A stretch of DNA of 64,000 nt from Pseudomonas sp. KK4 (GTDB lineage Bacteria > Pseudomonadota > Gammaproteobacteria > Pseudomonadales > Pseudomonadaceae), in assembly GCF_001984065.1 (NCBI RefSeq), contig NZ_LYVP01000009.1, forward strand, positions 38,930 to 102,929. The letters run 5' to 3'. The notes beneath the pieces are model-generated. The model was given only the letters and a program-made list of their open reading frames with translations. It had not been told where the DNA came from and searched no databases. Below, piece after piece: positions 41,244 to 51,232 of this stretch. The position numbers and the translations under genes were made by a program. Position 1 is the first letter of the stretch; every line of letters begins with the position of its first letter.

Positions 41244-44200
41244 TTAGTCGAGTTTGGCGGCGGGCGGTGCGAGGGGCGGTTGCTTGCCATCGGTCAGCGG
41301 CACGATGGTTTTGCTCTCGGGCTCGATCGGCACCATCTTGTATTCCTGGCCATGAAGATTCTTGAGATAGACCTCCATCTGCCGGAACGAGATATTGATG
41401 TGCTGCTTCTTGAACTCACGGTTGATGAAGCGGTTGACCTCATCGAGCACCGGGTTACGGTCACCCAGGTCGCGCACATGCATGCGCAACTCGTGGTCGA
41501 GGGTGCTTTCGCCGAAGTTCAGGAAATACACATGGGGTTCAGGATCCTTGAGCACCCGCGGATTTTCACGGGCAGCCTTGAGCAGCAGTTCTTTGACCAG
41601 GTCCAGGTCCGAGCCGTAATCGACCCCCAGCTTGAGGGTGACCCGGGTGATGGTGTCGGTCAGCGACCAGTTGATCAATTGCCCGGTGATGAACGTTTTG
41701 TTCGGAACGATGATGTCCTTGCGGTCGAAGTCGGTGATGGTCGTGGCGCGGATGCGGATCTTGCTCACCGTGCCCGACAGGTTGCCAATGGTGATGGTGT
41801 CGCCGATCCGCACCGGGCGCTCGAACAGGATCATGATGCCGGAGATGAAGTTGGCGAAGATCTCCTGCATGCCGAAGCCCAGGCCTACCGACAGCGCGGC
41901 CACCAGCCATTGCAACTTGTCCCAGCTCACGCCAAGGGTCGACAGCGTCGACACGAAGCCGACACCGGCGATCACGTAGGACAGCAGCGTGGTGGTGGCG
42001 TAGGCGCTGCCTTGGGCCAGGTTCAGTTTCGACAGCACGAACACTTCAAGCAGGCCGGGCAGGTTGCGCGCCAGGGCGAAGGTGATGCCGATGATGATCA
42101 GCGCGCCGAGCATGTCGCCGATGCTGATCGGCACCATGCTCATGTTGGCGCCGGTGCCGCTGGTGTATTCGTAGAGGGTGATGTTGTCCAGGTACGAGAA
42201 CACCGTGATCAGGTCGGCCCAGACCCAGTACAGCAATGCCATGAAGCCACCAAGCAGGGCCAGGCGGATCAGGCGCAGGGACTGCTCGTTGACCTTCTCG
42301 ATGTCCAGGGTCGGCTCTTCGATCACCGCTTCGCCGTCGCCGGCCTCTTTGGCGGCCTGGCGTTTGGCCAGTGCACGCTGGTAGGCCAGGCGGCGTGCCG
42401 CGACACTCAGGCCGCGCACGAAAGTGGCTTCGATCACCAGCCAGAACATCAGCAGGTACAGGGTGTTGATCAGTCGGTCGCTGAGTTTCAGCGCGGTGTA
42501 GTAGTAGCCGAAGCACACGGCGACGAACAGGGCCACCGGCAGGGCGGTGAACATGACGCCCACGGCCTTGCGGAACAGCGAGGCGTTTTCGTGGGTGGGA
42601 CTGCTGAGCAGCAGTCGACTGAGCAGCCACGTCATCAAGGCATAGCAGATGAGGACCACCGGCATACCCAACACGTCGTCGGCCAGTGCCGCGGGTTGCA
42701 GCTCGGCCACCGCCACCACCGCCACCAGCGCCATCACCACCATGCCGAGCCGGCGGACCCAGCCGCGCAAGAATTCGACCTGAGGTTTTTCCCAGCGAAA
42801 ATGCAGTTCCGCCACGCCGCCGGGCGCCAGCACCCGATACGCGGTGTAGAACACCAGCCAGGCCCCGGCCATTTGCAGCAGCGCCGCGCCCATGTTGGCG
42901 TTTTGCCCTCGGGCGTCGATTTGCAGAGCCAGGCCGCACAAACCCAGGCCCAGCGAGACCGGCATCGCCAGCAAAATGTTGATCAGGATCGCCTGGGGCG
43001 TATGCCACTGGCTGTCGCGCTTGAAGTGGCCGATGTCCAGGTGAACCTTGTTCAGCCGGGCATACAGTTGCTTGCGGCGCCACAACAATGCACCGATCAG
43101 CAGCGCCAGGGGCAGGAACAGCAGCGGCCGCTGGGTCAGGCCGTCGACCAGTTCACTCAGGCTCGAAGCCAGGGGCAGGGTCTCGACCTGACGTTGCAGG
43201 CGATCCGGAACGCTGCGCATCCATTCCACGTCCAGCGGCTTGTTGCTGGGAATCCAGAACATCTGCTCGTCCAGGGTCGCGCGCAGGCTTTGCGCGGTGC
43301 TGAGCAGCTGTTTCTGGTTCAGTTGCAGGGTGATGGATTCGTTGAGCACCGCACTCAATTCGCGGTTCAGCCGCTCCAGCAGGTCGGCCCGGGTGGTGGC
43401 CAGTTCCAGCAGGCTTTTGCGCAGTTGCGGGGTGACTTGCTCGGGCGGCTGGTTGGCCAGCAGGTTGTCGACGTAGGTGATCGGGTTGCTGAGCAGTTCC
43501 CGTTGCTGGCTGACTTCGAACTGATACAGGCGAATGTCAGCGATCTGGTCGGCCAGATCACGGTCGACCTTGAGACGCGGCAGGGCCTGTTTCTGTTTGT
43601 AGAGAATTTTCGATAGCAGCAGGCTGCCTTTGAGCACGTTGATCTGCTCGTCCAGCGCTGAATCGCTCTGGGTCACGCTGTCCAGTTGCTGCTTGGTTCG
43701 CAGGTTCTGCTGGGTGACTTCATTGAGGCGGTCGGTGCTCTTGAGCAGGTAGTCCGAGAGTTTGAGGTTGGCCGCGCTTTCGGTGGCCAGCAGGCTGCTG
43801 CCGCCGGCTTTTTGCGCTTCGATGGACTGCTGCGTCACCGTCTCCTGGGATTGCGCCAGGCGTTTCTGGTTGATCAGGTTTTGCAGGTCCTGGATTTCCC
43901 GGTCCATCCGACTGGACTTCTCCGATAACAGATCATGCTGACTGTTGCCCAGGTCTTGCAGTTGGGTATTGCCGGCCAGTTCCTGGCGACGCAGCGGAAT
44001 CAGCGCGTTGAGGGCCGCGAGTTCAGCGTTGAGCTGATCGCGCTGCTCGGTGCTCAGGCTCTTGCCGGCGTCCTTGCCCGTCTTGAGGACATTGTTGATC
44101 TGCTGAATGCGCGTCTGACTGCTGGAAATCTCGGCCTGGGCGCGCTCGGGGCGGGTCTGGGCGGTGATGACCAGGCTGTTAGCGTCGGCGAGCTCCTTTT

Positions 44201-44597
44201 GCAGATCGCTTTGCTGGGTCGAGCGCTCGGTGAGCATTTGCTCGAGCTGCTGAATCGACTCTTTGGTATAGCGTTGCGCAACCGGCACCACGGTACTGGC
44301 CTTGAGGCGCGTGAGCTCTCGCTGGTTCTCGATGGTCTGCTTGGGCGCGGTGGCCAGTTGCTGCTTGAGGTCGCTGAGTTTTTGTTCGTAATCGCGCTGA
44401 TTGTTGAGCTGCGTGAGCGTGCCTTGCAGGACCGACTGCAGGGCTTTTTGATCAGCCTCCGGCAGTTTGCGGTCGGCGATCTTGTCCAGGCTGGCCTGGA
44501 CGCTTTCGCGGGTGGGTGGTTCGGCGGCTTGCAATGTGCCGACGGATAGGCTCAGGCCCAACAGGACCATGACGAAAAAGGTGCGCAGGCTTGACAT
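41244..44597 (-). CDS. mscK: Mechanosensitive channel, MscK/KefA type
   Basis: A 1117-aa inner-membrane channel. After a Sec signal peptide (LLGLSLSVGTLQA) comes a large periplasmic coiled-coil region (about 25-480). About ten transmembrane helices follow, with the pore-lining MscS-type helix (WLVAALSVGLGFGMQEIFANFISGIMILFERP) and a cytoplasmic MscS domain containing GVDYGSDLDLVKELL. It releases solutes on hypo-osmotic shock; in E. coli MscK also responds to K+. The start is MSSLRTFF at 44597; the longer open frame upstream has no signal peptide at its start. It follows the antiporter gene by 35 bases, so the two may be co-transcribed. Confidence 0.92.
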   Translation of the reverse strand: MSSLRTFFVMVLLGLSLSVGTLQAAEPPTRESVQASLDKIADRKLPEADQKALQSVLQGTLTQLNNQRDYEQKLSDLKQQLATAPKQTIENQRELTRLKASTVVPVAQRYTKESIQQLEQMLTERSTQQSDLQKELADANSLVITAQTRPERAQAEISSSQTRIQQINNVLKTGKDAGKSLSTEQRDQLNAELAALNALIPLRRQELAGNTQLQDLGNSQHDLLSEKSSRMDREIQDLQNLINQKRLAQSQETVTQQSIEAQKAGGSSLLATESAANLKLSDYLLKSTDRLNEVTQQNLRTKQQLDSVTQSDSALDEQINVLKGSLLLSKILYKQKQALPRLKVDRDLADQIADIRLYQFEVSQQRELLSNPITYVDNLLANQPPEQVTPQLRKSLLELATTRADLLERLNRELSAVLNESITLQLNQKQLLSTAQSLRATLDEQMFWIPSNKPLDVEWMRSVPDRLQRQVETLPLASSLSELVDGLTQRPLLFLPLALLIGALLWRRKQLYARLNKVHLDIGHFKRDSQWHTPQAILINILLAMPVSLGLGLCGLALQIDARGQNANMGAALLQMAGAWLVFYTAYRVLAPGGVAELHFRWEKPQVEFLRGWVRRLGMVVMALVAVVAVAELQPAALADDVLGMPVVLICYALMTWLLSRLLLSSPTHENASLFRKAVGVMFTALPVALFVAVCFGYYYTALKLSDRLINTLYLLMFWLVIEATFVRGLSVAARRLAYQRALAKRQAAKEAGDGEAVIEEPTLDIEKVNEQSLRLIRLALLGGFMALLYWVWADLITVFSYLDNITLYEYTSGTGANMSMVPISIGDMLGALIIIGITFALARNLPGLLEVFVLSKLNLAQGSAYATTTLLSYVIAGVGFVSTLSTLGVSWDKLQWLVAALSVGLGFGMQEIFANFISGIMILFERPVRIGDTITIGNLSGTVSKIRIRATTITDFDRKDIIVPNKTFITGQLINWSLTDTITRVTLKLGVDYGSDLDLVKELLLKAARENPRVLKDPEPHVYFLNFGESTLDHELRMHVRDLGDRNPVLDEVNRFINREFKKQHINISFRQMEVYLKNLHGQEYKMVPIEPESKTIVPLTDGKQPPLAPPAAKLD

Positions 44598-44632
44598 AAA
44601 GACCGATCGAAAGACGAGGCGAAGAATGGAGT

Positions 44633-46375
44633 TTAGAGGAAGAGTCCGGGGCCCGGGCGACTTCCTTCGGGGAATCTGACGCCCACTTTGCCGATCTTGT
44701 TCCCGTCCATGACCGCGACGGTCCAGATGGTATTGTTCCACTCCACCTGGTCGCCGACCACCGGTGCGCCCCCCACTTTCTGGGCGATGAAGCGACCCAG
44801 TGACATGTCCGGATCGATGCCTTCGACCTTCAACCCGTACAAGGCGGCAACCGCGGCCAGCTGGGCGTCTCCTTCGAGTACGAAGTCGCCGAAGAAACGC
44901 AGATCGAGGCCCCGTTGCGGCGCCTGGCTGAACAGTTTTCCGAGGGCCGGAAGGTTGTGTTCATGGCCGATCACGCAGAGCAAATCGTCGACTTCCAGCA
45001 CGGTACTACCCGACGGATGGAGCAGTTGCTGGCCGCGAAACAGGGCGGCAATACGGGTGCCTTCGGGCATGTTCAGTTCGCGAAGGGGCGAACCGATGCA
45101 CCATTTTTCAGCGCCGAGGCGATAAACGAACAGCTCCCACTCGCTGGTGACGTGCACCTCCAGCGCCGAACGCGAGATGGGCGCAGGCTCGGGCGGCACC
45201 GTCACTTTCAACAACTTGGCCACCCACGGCAGGCTCGTGCCCTGCACCAGCAGCGATACCAGCACAATAAAGAACGCGAGGTTGAAGTAGAGCTGGGCAT
45301 GGGGCAGTCCGGCCATCAACGGGAACACGGCCAGAATGATCGGTACCGCGCCGCGCAAGCCCACCCAGGAAATGAACGCCTTCTCCCGACCATGGAACGC
45401 CTTGAACGGCAACAGCCCGACAACCACCGAAAGCGGCCGGGCGAACAGAATCATCCACAGCGCCAGGGCGAGGGCGGGCAGGGCGATCGGCAGCAGGTCG
45501 TGGGGCGTGACCAGCAGCCCCAGCACCAGGAACATGCCGATCTGCGCCAGCCAGGCCATGCCGTCGAGCATGTGCAGGATGCCGTGGCGGCTGCGCACCG
45601 GGCGGTTGCCGATCACCAGGCCGCACAGGTACACCGCCAGGAAGCCGCTGCCATGCAGGGCGTTGGTCAGGGCGAACACCAGCAGGCCGCCGGCGATCAC
45701 CAGAATCGGATAAAGGCCGGTGGCCAGGTTGATGCGGTTGACCAGTTGCAGCATCAGCCAGCCGCCGCCCAGGCCGATGACGCCACCGATGCCAAACTCA
45801 CGCAGCAGGTGGGTCAGCAGGCTCCAGTGCAGGCCGGTCTGGCCGCTGGCGAGCATGTCGATCAGGGTCACGGTGAGGAACACCGCCATCGGGTCGTTGC
45901 TGCCGGACTCGATCTCAAGGCTGGCGGTGACCCGCTCGTTCAGACCTTTGCCGCCCAATAGAGAGAACACCGCGGCGGCGTCGGTGGAGCCGACGATGGC
46001 GCCGATCAGCAGGCCCTGGATCAGGTTCAGGTCGAACAGCCAGGCCGCCGCCATGCCGGTCAACCCCGTGGTAATCAATACCCCGACCGTGGCCAGCGAC
46101 AAGGCCGGCCAGAGCGCCACGCGGAAACTCGAGACCCGGGTGCGCAACCCGCCGTCGAGCAGGATCACCGCCAGTGCGAGGTTGCCGACCAGATAGGCCG
46201 TCGGGTAGTTGTCGAAGATGATCCCGCCGCCATCGACGCCGGCGGCCATGCCCACGGCCAGGATGATCACCAGGATCGGGATGCCCAGGCGCGATGACAG
46301 TGAGCTCACCAGAATGCTTGCACCTACCAGCAACGCGCCGATCAAGAACAGGCTGTTGATGGTCGTCGCATTCAA
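44633..46375 (-). CDS. nhaP2: Potassium/proton antiporter NhaP2 type
   Basis: A 580-aa CPA1 antiporter with about 12-13 N-terminal helices, including [21 protein letters not shown] and [11 protein letters not shown]. The cytosolic tail has an RCK_C/TrkA-C domain ([19 protein letters not shown]) and a CorC/HlyC-type domain ([16 protein letters not shown]). The order matches E. coli CvrA (578 aa), a K+/H+ antiporter. The start is a TTG with GGAG eight bases upstream ([13 protein letters not shown]); no better ATG exists in frame. With the channel gene downstream it forms an ion/osmotic unit. Confidence 0.9.
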   Translation of the reverse strand: MNATTINSLFLIGALLVGASILVSSLSSRLGIPILVIILAVGMAAGVDGGGIIFDNYPTAYLVGNLALAVILLDGGLRTRVSSFRVALWPALSLATVGVLITTGLTGMAAAWLFDLNLIQGLLIGAIVGSTDAAAVFSLLGGKGLNERVTASLEIESGSNDPMAVFLTVTLIDMLASGQTGLHWSLLTHLLREFGIGGVIGLGGGWLMLQLVNRINLATGLYPILVIAGGLLVFALTNALHGSGFLAVYLCGLVIGNRPVRSRHGILHMLDGMAWLAQIGMFLVLGLLVTPHDLLPIALPALALALWMILFARPLSVVVGLLPFKAFHGREKAFISWVGLRGAVPIILAVFPLMAGLPHAQLYFNLAFFIVLVSLLVQGTSLPWVAKLLKVTVPPEPAPISRSALEVHVTSEWELFVYRLGAEKWCIGSPLRELNMPEGTRIAALFRGQQLLHPSGSTVLEVDDLLCVIGHEHNLPALGKLFSQAPQRGLDLRFFGDFVLEGDAQLAAVAALYGLKVEGIDPDMSLGRFIAQKVGGAPVVGDQVEWNNTIWTVAVMDGNKIGKVGVRFPEGSRPGPGLFL

Positions 46376-46499
46376 AGGCAGTACTCCAGGAAGCTGAAAG
46401 GCGGGCACAAACTGACCATGCAGTCTGCGTGCCAGCGATTCTAACCTGTTGAAATGTGATGCTGTCAAAAAGCTTTTGCCGGCCGGCCATGTCGCTGTG

Positions 46500-46625
46500 T
46501 TGAGGGAGCTTGCTCCCGCCGGGGCGTGCAGCGGCCCCCAGTAAGCACCGCGTAGCGTCAGGTACTGCGCGGTGTGTCGATTTGCGGTTGCTTCACAACC
46601 GAACGGGAGCAAGCTCCCTCGCCAC
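46500..46625. repeat. REP-like palindrome pair H
   Basis: Units of the GAGGGAGCTTGCTCC subtype at about 46500-46517 (outer arm lost on the left) and 46604-46625. It occupies the middle of the 267-base gap between nhaP2 and the first chemoreceptor gene; nothing else is recognised there. Confidence 0.8.
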
Positions 46626-46642
46626 GGGTCTTGAGTCAGCTG

Positions 46643-48268
46643 TCAGAGGCTGAACCGCCCAACCATGGTGTTCAGGTCCACCGCCAACCGCGACAGCTCA
46701 CTGCTCGCCGCGCTGGTCTGGCTGGCGCCGGTGGCCGATTGCACCGACAGGTCGCGGATGTTCACCAGGTTGCGGTCCACTTCGCGGGCCACTTGCGCCT
46801 GCTCTTCGGCGGCGCTGGCGATCACTAGGTTGCGTTCGTTGATTTCGACGATGGCGCTGTTGATGGTCTCCAGCGACATTCCTGCGCCACGGGCGATGTT
46901 CAGGGTCGATTCGGCGCGCTCGGTGCTGTTGCGCATCGAGTCCACCGCATGTTCGGTACCGCTCTGGATGCTGCCGATCATGCGTTCGATTTCGCTGGTC
47001 GACTGCTGGGTGCGGTGGGCCAGGGCGCGGACTTCATCGGCCACCACCGCAAAACCGCGACCGGCTTCACCGGCACGAGCCGCTTCGATGGCGGCGTTGA
47101 GCGCCAGCAGGTTGGTCTGGTCGGCCAGCCCGCGAATCACGTCCAGCACCTTGCCGATATCCCGGGACTCATTGGCCAGATCGCCGATCAGCGTCGCGGT
47201 GCTCTGTACATCGGCGCTCATGCGCTCGATGGCGCTGACGGTTTCCTGCACCAGATCGCGGCCGTCACCAGCGGACGTGGTGGCGTTCTTGGAGGCCTCG
47301 GAAGTGCTGACCGCGTTGCGCGCGACTTCTTCCACGGCGCTGGTCATCTCGTTGACCGCGGTGGCGGCCTGTTCGATCTCGTTGTTCTGCTGGGTCAGGC
47401 CACGGGCGCTTTCGTCGGTGACACTGTTGAGCTCTTCGGCGGCGGAAGCCAGTTGCGTGGCCGAGCCGGAAATCCGCTGCAGGGTATCGCGCAGCTTGTC
47501 CTGCATCTTTGACATGGCCATCAGCAAACGCCCGGCCTCGTCCTCGCCGTCGACCTTGATCGGCTGCGTCAGGTTGCCTTCGGCAATGTGCTCGGCGGCA
47601 TTCAAGGCGTTGGCGATCGGTCCGGTGATGCTGTTGGTCAGCAACCAGGCGAACAGCAGGGTCAGGGCGGTGGCGATGACCAGCAGCACGACCACCAGGT
47701 TGAACGCCGTATCGTATTGATCCGCCGCTTGTTGGTTGGTATCGAGGGTCTGTCGGGTATTGATCTCCAGCAACTTGGCCAGCACGGCGTTGATCGCTTC
47801 GGAATTGCTCAGCAGATCGGCGTTGAGCAGGCTGCGCAGGTCATCGACCTGATTGTTGCGCGACAGGGTCTTCATCCGCTCTTCGATCTGCCGGTATTGC
47901 CCCAGCAACTGCACGTATTGATCGTAGGCCGTGCGCTCCTGAGGGCTGGCGATCAGTTTTTCGTAGATGCCCTGGGCCGTGCGGATCTGCTGGTTGCGCT
48001 GCTCCAGCAGTTCCATGGTTTTCTGCTGCACGTCCGGCTCGCGATTGACCAGCAAGCGATAGGACAAGACCCGCAGACGCAGCGTCAGTTGCGTGAACTC
48101 GTCGAGGCTCTTGATGCTCGGGACGCTGTTATTGGTGATGTCTTGGGCGGCGCCACGGATCTTGCTCATCTGGTTCAAGGCAAACACCCCCAGCACCATC
48201 ATCAAGCCGCCGATCAGGGCGAAACTGAGGAACGCTCGAGGGGCGATATTCATATTGCGAAGGGACAT
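46643..48268 (-). CDS. Methyl-accepting chemotaxis protein, four-helix-bundle sensor
   Basis: A 541-aa chemoreceptor. It has a first transmembrane helix ([20 protein letters not shown]), a periplasmic four-helix-bundle sensor domain of about 150 residues, and a second helix ([19 protein letters not shown]). A HAMP domain and a long cytoplasmic coiled coil follow, with the signalling tip [23 protein letters not shown]. The ligand is unknown. [13 protein letters not shown] (48268) is the chosen start; an ATG 15 bases further in (MNIAPRAF) is possible. No che genes are nearby. Confidence 0.9.
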   Translation of the reverse strand: MSLRNMNIAPRAFLSFALIGGLMMVLGVFALNQMSKIRGAAQDITNNSVPSIKSLDEFTQLTLRLRVLSYRLLVNREPDVQQKTMELLEQRNQQIRTAQGIYEKLIASPQERTAYDQYVQLLGQYRQIEERMKTLSRNNQVDDLRSLLNADLLSNSEAINAVLAKLLEINTRQTLDTNQQAADQYDTAFNLVVVLLVIATALTLLFAWLLTNSITGPIANALNAAEHIAEGNLTQPIKVDGEDEAGRLLMAMSKMQDKLRDTLQRISGSATQLASAAEELNSVTDESARGLTQQNNEIEQAATAVNEMTSAVEEVARNAVSTSEASKNATTSAGDGRDLVQETVSAIERMSADVQSTATLIGDLANESRDIGKVLDVIRGLADQTNLLALNAAIEAARAGEAGRGFAVVADEVRALAHRTQQSTSEIERMIGSIQSGTEHAVDSMRNSTERAESTLNIARGAGMSLETINSAIVEINERNLVIASAAEEQAQVAREVDRNLVNIRDLSVQSATGASQTSAASSELSRLAVDLNTMVGRFSL

Positions 48269-48542
48269 GGCGGGTACCAAAAAGAGCGCGTCCGTGCGGG
48301 GCTGAGTCTGCTGTATGGATGACTTATCGGTCACGTGCGTGAAGTCTTGAGCCCGGCGTGGTGGCCCCCGACAACCGTTGCGGCGACGAAGTGCAGGAAC
48401 CAGATCGGCCAATCACAGTCTTTTAAGTTCGCCGGAACGGTCACTGGTCAGGAAAATCAAGGCCTTGAGCCGGTTTAACCCTGGCATACCCAGAGACTTT
48501 TCTTTATCGTACGCGCCCTTTGAAAATGCCTGGAAAATCAAA

Positions 48543-48773
48543 ATGTTGGAAGCATCCCTAAGCCAATTGGAACAGCTGGTCAGCGACCTGGTGCAACAGA
48601 ACCAGAGCCTGCTCGGCACCAACCAAGCCCTGAGCGCCGAACTGGCTCAGGCAAAGGATGAAAACGAAAGCCTGCAACTGAGCCTGATGGAACAGGAAGA
48701 GAAACAAGGCGCCACCGCCGCACGCATCCAGGCCCTGGTTGAGCGCGTCAGCGCCGGCCCAGTCAGCGCATGA
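48543..48773 (+). CDS. Small coiled-coil protein of the TIGR02449 type
   Basis: A 76-aa, highly charged coiled-coil protein (LSQLEQLVSDLVQQNQSL and AQAKDENESLQLSLMEQEEK). It resembles the TIGR02449 family encoded directly upstream of zapA in pseudomonads, where it may act like ZapB. It overlaps the downstream zapA-like gene by ATGA. A longer open frame reaches 48378 but the ATG at 48543 begins the family-like sequence. Confidence 0.8.
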   Translation: MLEASLSQLEQLVSDLVQQNQSLLGTNQALSAELAQAKDENESLQLSLMEQEEKQGATAARIQALVERVSAGPVSA

Positions 48774-49069
48774 GTTACGGCGCGGGGGTGAAAGTCGTCT
48801 CGATCCTGGGGGAGGACTATTCGATCAGGGCGCCGGCCGGTGAAGAGCAGGCGCTGCTCGACGCTGCAATGATGTTGAAGGCCGCCCTGGCCGAGACCAA
48901 AAAGAAGTACCCGACCCTGATCGGTGACCGACTGCTGGTACTGGCCGCGATGAACCTGTGTTCTCAACAGATCGAAATGCAAAAGCAGCACAAACTCGAA
49001 CTCGACCGTTACCAAGAGCAAGTCAGCGCCACGGTCGAAGTGATCTCCAAGACGATCAATCAGGCCTGA
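48770..49069 (+). CDS. zapA: ZapA-like cell division protein
   Basis: A 99-aa ZapA-family protein. The N-terminal globular part has VKVVSILGEDYSIRAP, the middle IGDRLLVLAAMNLCSQQIEMQ, and the C-terminus is coiled coil (LELDRYQEQVSATVEV). ZapA crosslinks FtsZ filaments. The usual Pseudomonas zapA locus has 6S RNA and ygfA downstream and pepP/ubiH upstream; none of these is here, so this may be a second, divergent copy. It is coupled to the coiled-coil gene before it and lies between two chemoreceptor genes. Confidence 0.82.
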   Translation: MSYGAGVKVVSILGEDYSIRAPAGEEQALLDAAMMLKAALAETKKKYPTLIGDRLLVLAAMNLCSQQIEMQKQHKLELDRYQEQVSATVEVISKTINQA

Positions 49070-49085
49070 TCGGCTTTGCGCACAA

Positions 49086-49160
49086 CCAAAGAATAGATTG
49101 TCGATATAGATGTATACAATCGGCACGGCTGTTGCAGTGTTTCAGCCTCTTATTCTTTGG
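49086..49160 (+). promoter_or_regulatory. Inverted-repeat leader of the second chemoreceptor gene
   Basis: CCAAAGAATA (49086-49095) and TATTCTTTGG (49151-49160) are a perfect 10-base inverted repeat with 55 bases between. Inside it GGCTG (49127-49131) pairs with CAGCC (49143-49147). The right arm touches the G-rich ribosome site (GGGGG from 49159) of the gene starting at 49170, so folding could block translation. Confidence 0.4.
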
Positions 49161-49169
49161 GGGTGCTCC

Positions 49170-51098
49170 ATGCAGTTCTGGCGACGCAGTATTCAATGGC
49201 AGTTGATCCTGAGCATGGGCGCCGCCCTGTTGCTCAGCATTCTGATCGTGGTTGGCGTTTATACCCTCGTGGTCAACCGTCTTGCCCAGCGCTATCTGGT
49301 CGAACAAGCGCTGCCGTCCAGCATCGAAGCGATGCGCAACGACATCGAACGCATCCTCATCCAACCCCTTACCGCCGCCAAGGACATCGCCAGCAACAGC
49401 ATGGTGCGCGACTGGCTGGCCGGGGGTGAAAGCCCGGCTGAGACTCCCGCTTTCATCCAGTATCTGGAGGGCATCCGTGCCGAACACAAAGCATTTACCG
49501 CGCTGATCGTCGGCACGGCGTCCAACCACTATTTCACCGAAAAAGGCCTTGATCGCTCCCTCAGCCGCGCCAACCCCAAGGACGCCTGGTTCTATTCCTT
49601 TCTCGACAGCGATCAGCCGCGCACCCTCAACATCGACCATGACACCGCCACCGGAGAATTGGCGCTGTTCATCGATCTGAAGGTCGAGCAGGCCGGCAAG
49701 GTTGTGGGCGTTGCCGGCCTGGGATTGAGCATGAAGGAGCTCTCGGAGCTGATTCACAACTTCAGCTTCGGTGAGCGCGGCAAGGTCTATCTCGTGCGTT
49801 CCGACGGTTTGATCCAGGTGCATCCCGAGGCGCAATGGAGCGGCAAGCGCACCTTGGCCGAGCAGATTGGCGCGTCGGCGGCGCAAACGGTCCTCGGTCA
49901 AAAAACTGTCACGTTCGTCCGCGACGGTGAAGACTTTCTCGCGTTGAGCCTGCCCCTGCGGGATTTGGGGTGGACCCTGGTGGCCGAAGTGCCGCAGTCG
50001 CAGATCTATGCCGAAGCCCGCCGCGCGATGTGGATGAGCAGCGGCATCGGCCTGGCGGTGGCGCTGGTGTGCCTGTTGCTGGTGGTGTTGCTGGCCCGCG
50101 GCCTGGTGCGGCCGATTCGTCAGGTAACAGCGGCGCTGGTGGCCATCGGTAGCGGTGGGGGAGATTTGACCCAACGGCTCGATGCCAGCCGCGCCGATGA
50201 GTTGGGCGACCTGGCCCGTGGCTTCAACCGCTTCCTCGACAGTCAGCGCGACATGATCGGCGAAGTGCTGACCACCAGTGAGCGCTTGCGTACGGCGGTC
50301 GGACAGGTGGCGCGGGTGGTGGACAACACCGCCGAGCGTTCCGGTCGGCAGCAGGAAATGACCGACATGGTCGCCACGGCCGTTCATGAAATGGGCCTGA
50401 CCGTGCAGGAAATTGCGCAGAACGCGGGTAACGCAGCGGTTGCTTCCCAGAACGCCCGGGAGGAAGCGATGCAGGCGCGGCAAGTGGTTGGCGGGTCGAT
50501 CCGGCATATCGAAAGCATGTCCGACGAAATCGGCCTCGCCGCCAGCGCGGTCGGGGAATTGGCCGAGCAGGTAGCCTCAATCGATCAGGTGCTGGCGGTG
50601 ATTCGCGGCATCTCTGAGCAGACCAACCTGCTGGCCTTGAACGCGGCCATCGAAGCGGCGAGGGCCGGGGACATGGGCCGAGGATTTGCCGTAGTGGCTG
50701 ATGAAGTCCGCACCCTGGCACGCCGCACCCAGGCGTCTACCGATGAGATCCAGCAGATGATCGGCAGCCTCAAGCAGGGCGCGGAAAACGCAGTGTCATC
50801 CATGCACAGCGGGCAAGCGGCCACCGGCACGGGCGTTGAATCCAGCCAGCGTACCGGCGCGTCACTGACCGCCATCACCGGGCAGGTCGAGCGCATCAGC
50901 GACATGAACCATCAGGTGGCGACGGCGACGGAAGAACAGTCGGCGGTGACGGAAGAGATCAATCGCAATGTGCAGGGGATCTCCGATCTGGCCCGGGCAA
51001 CGGCGGGGGAGGTCAGGGCTTGTCGTGAGGACTGCCAGACGTTGCAGCGCCTGGCCGATGATCTGGCGCGGCAGATGGGTGGGTTCAGGTTGAGTTGA
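49170..51098 (+). CDS. Methyl-accepting chemotaxis protein, dCache sensor
   Basis: A 642-aa chemoreceptor. The first helix is at about residues 12-32 ([22 protein letters not shown]), followed by a double-Cache-type periplasmic domain of about 245 residues. Within it are [18 protein letters not shown], and [16 protein letters not shown] with D after the second strand. The second helix is near 290-312, then HAMP, then the signalling region [23 protein letters not shown]. Ligands of such dCache receptors are often amino acids or small organics; the ligand here is not identified. Confidence 0.9.
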   Translation: MQFWRRSIQWQLILSMGAALLLSILIVVGVYTLVVNRLAQRYLVEQALPSSIEAMRNDIERILIQPLTAAKDIASNSMVRDWLAGGESPAETPAFIQYLEGIRAEHKAFTALIVGTASNHYFTEKGLDRSLSRANPKDAWFYSFLDSDQPRTLNIDHDTATGELALFIDLKVEQAGKVVGVAGLGLSMKELSELIHNFSFGERGKVYLVRSDGLIQVHPEAQWSGKRTLAEQIGASAAQTVLGQKTVTFVRDGEDFLALSLPLRDLGWTLVAEVPQSQIYAEARRAMWMSSGIGLAVALVCLLLVVLLARGLVRPIRQVTAALVAIGSGGGDLTQRLDASRADELGDLARGFNRFLDSQRDMIGEVLTTSERLRTAVGQVARVVDNTAERSGRQQEMTDMVATAVHEMGLTVQEIAQNAGNAAVASQNAREEAMQARQVVGGSIRHIESMSDEIGLAASAVGELAEQVASIDQVLAVIRGISEQTNLLALNAAIEAARAGDMGRGFAVVADEVRTLARRTQASTDEIQQMIGSLKQGAENAVSSMHSGQAATGTGVESSQRTGASLTAITGQVERISDMNHQVATATEEQSAVTEEINRNVQGISDLARATAGEVRACREDCQTLQRLADDLARQMGGFRLS

Positions 51099-51124
51099 AA
51101 TCGCGTTGGCAGTGCTGACGCCTT

Positions 51125-51201
51125 CGCGAGCAAGCCCGCTCCCACAGTAGTCCGCGATCATCCAGATAATGCGGTCAACAGTGGGAGCGGGCTTGCTCGC
51201 G
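51125..51201. repeat. REP palindrome pair I (outward-facing)
   Basis: Reverse unit at 51125-51145, forward unit at 51181-51201, so outward-facing like pair C. It lies between convergent chemoreceptor and acyl-CoA dehydrogenase genes. Confidence 0.88.
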
Positions 51202-51232
51202 AATGTCTGTCAGCAGTACAACACGTTTCTGG

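Noticed and set aside
49070..49169. 6S RNA (ssrS) downstream of zapA
   Set aside because: The gap to the chemoreceptor gene is only 100 bases, too short for 6S RNA and lacking its structure.
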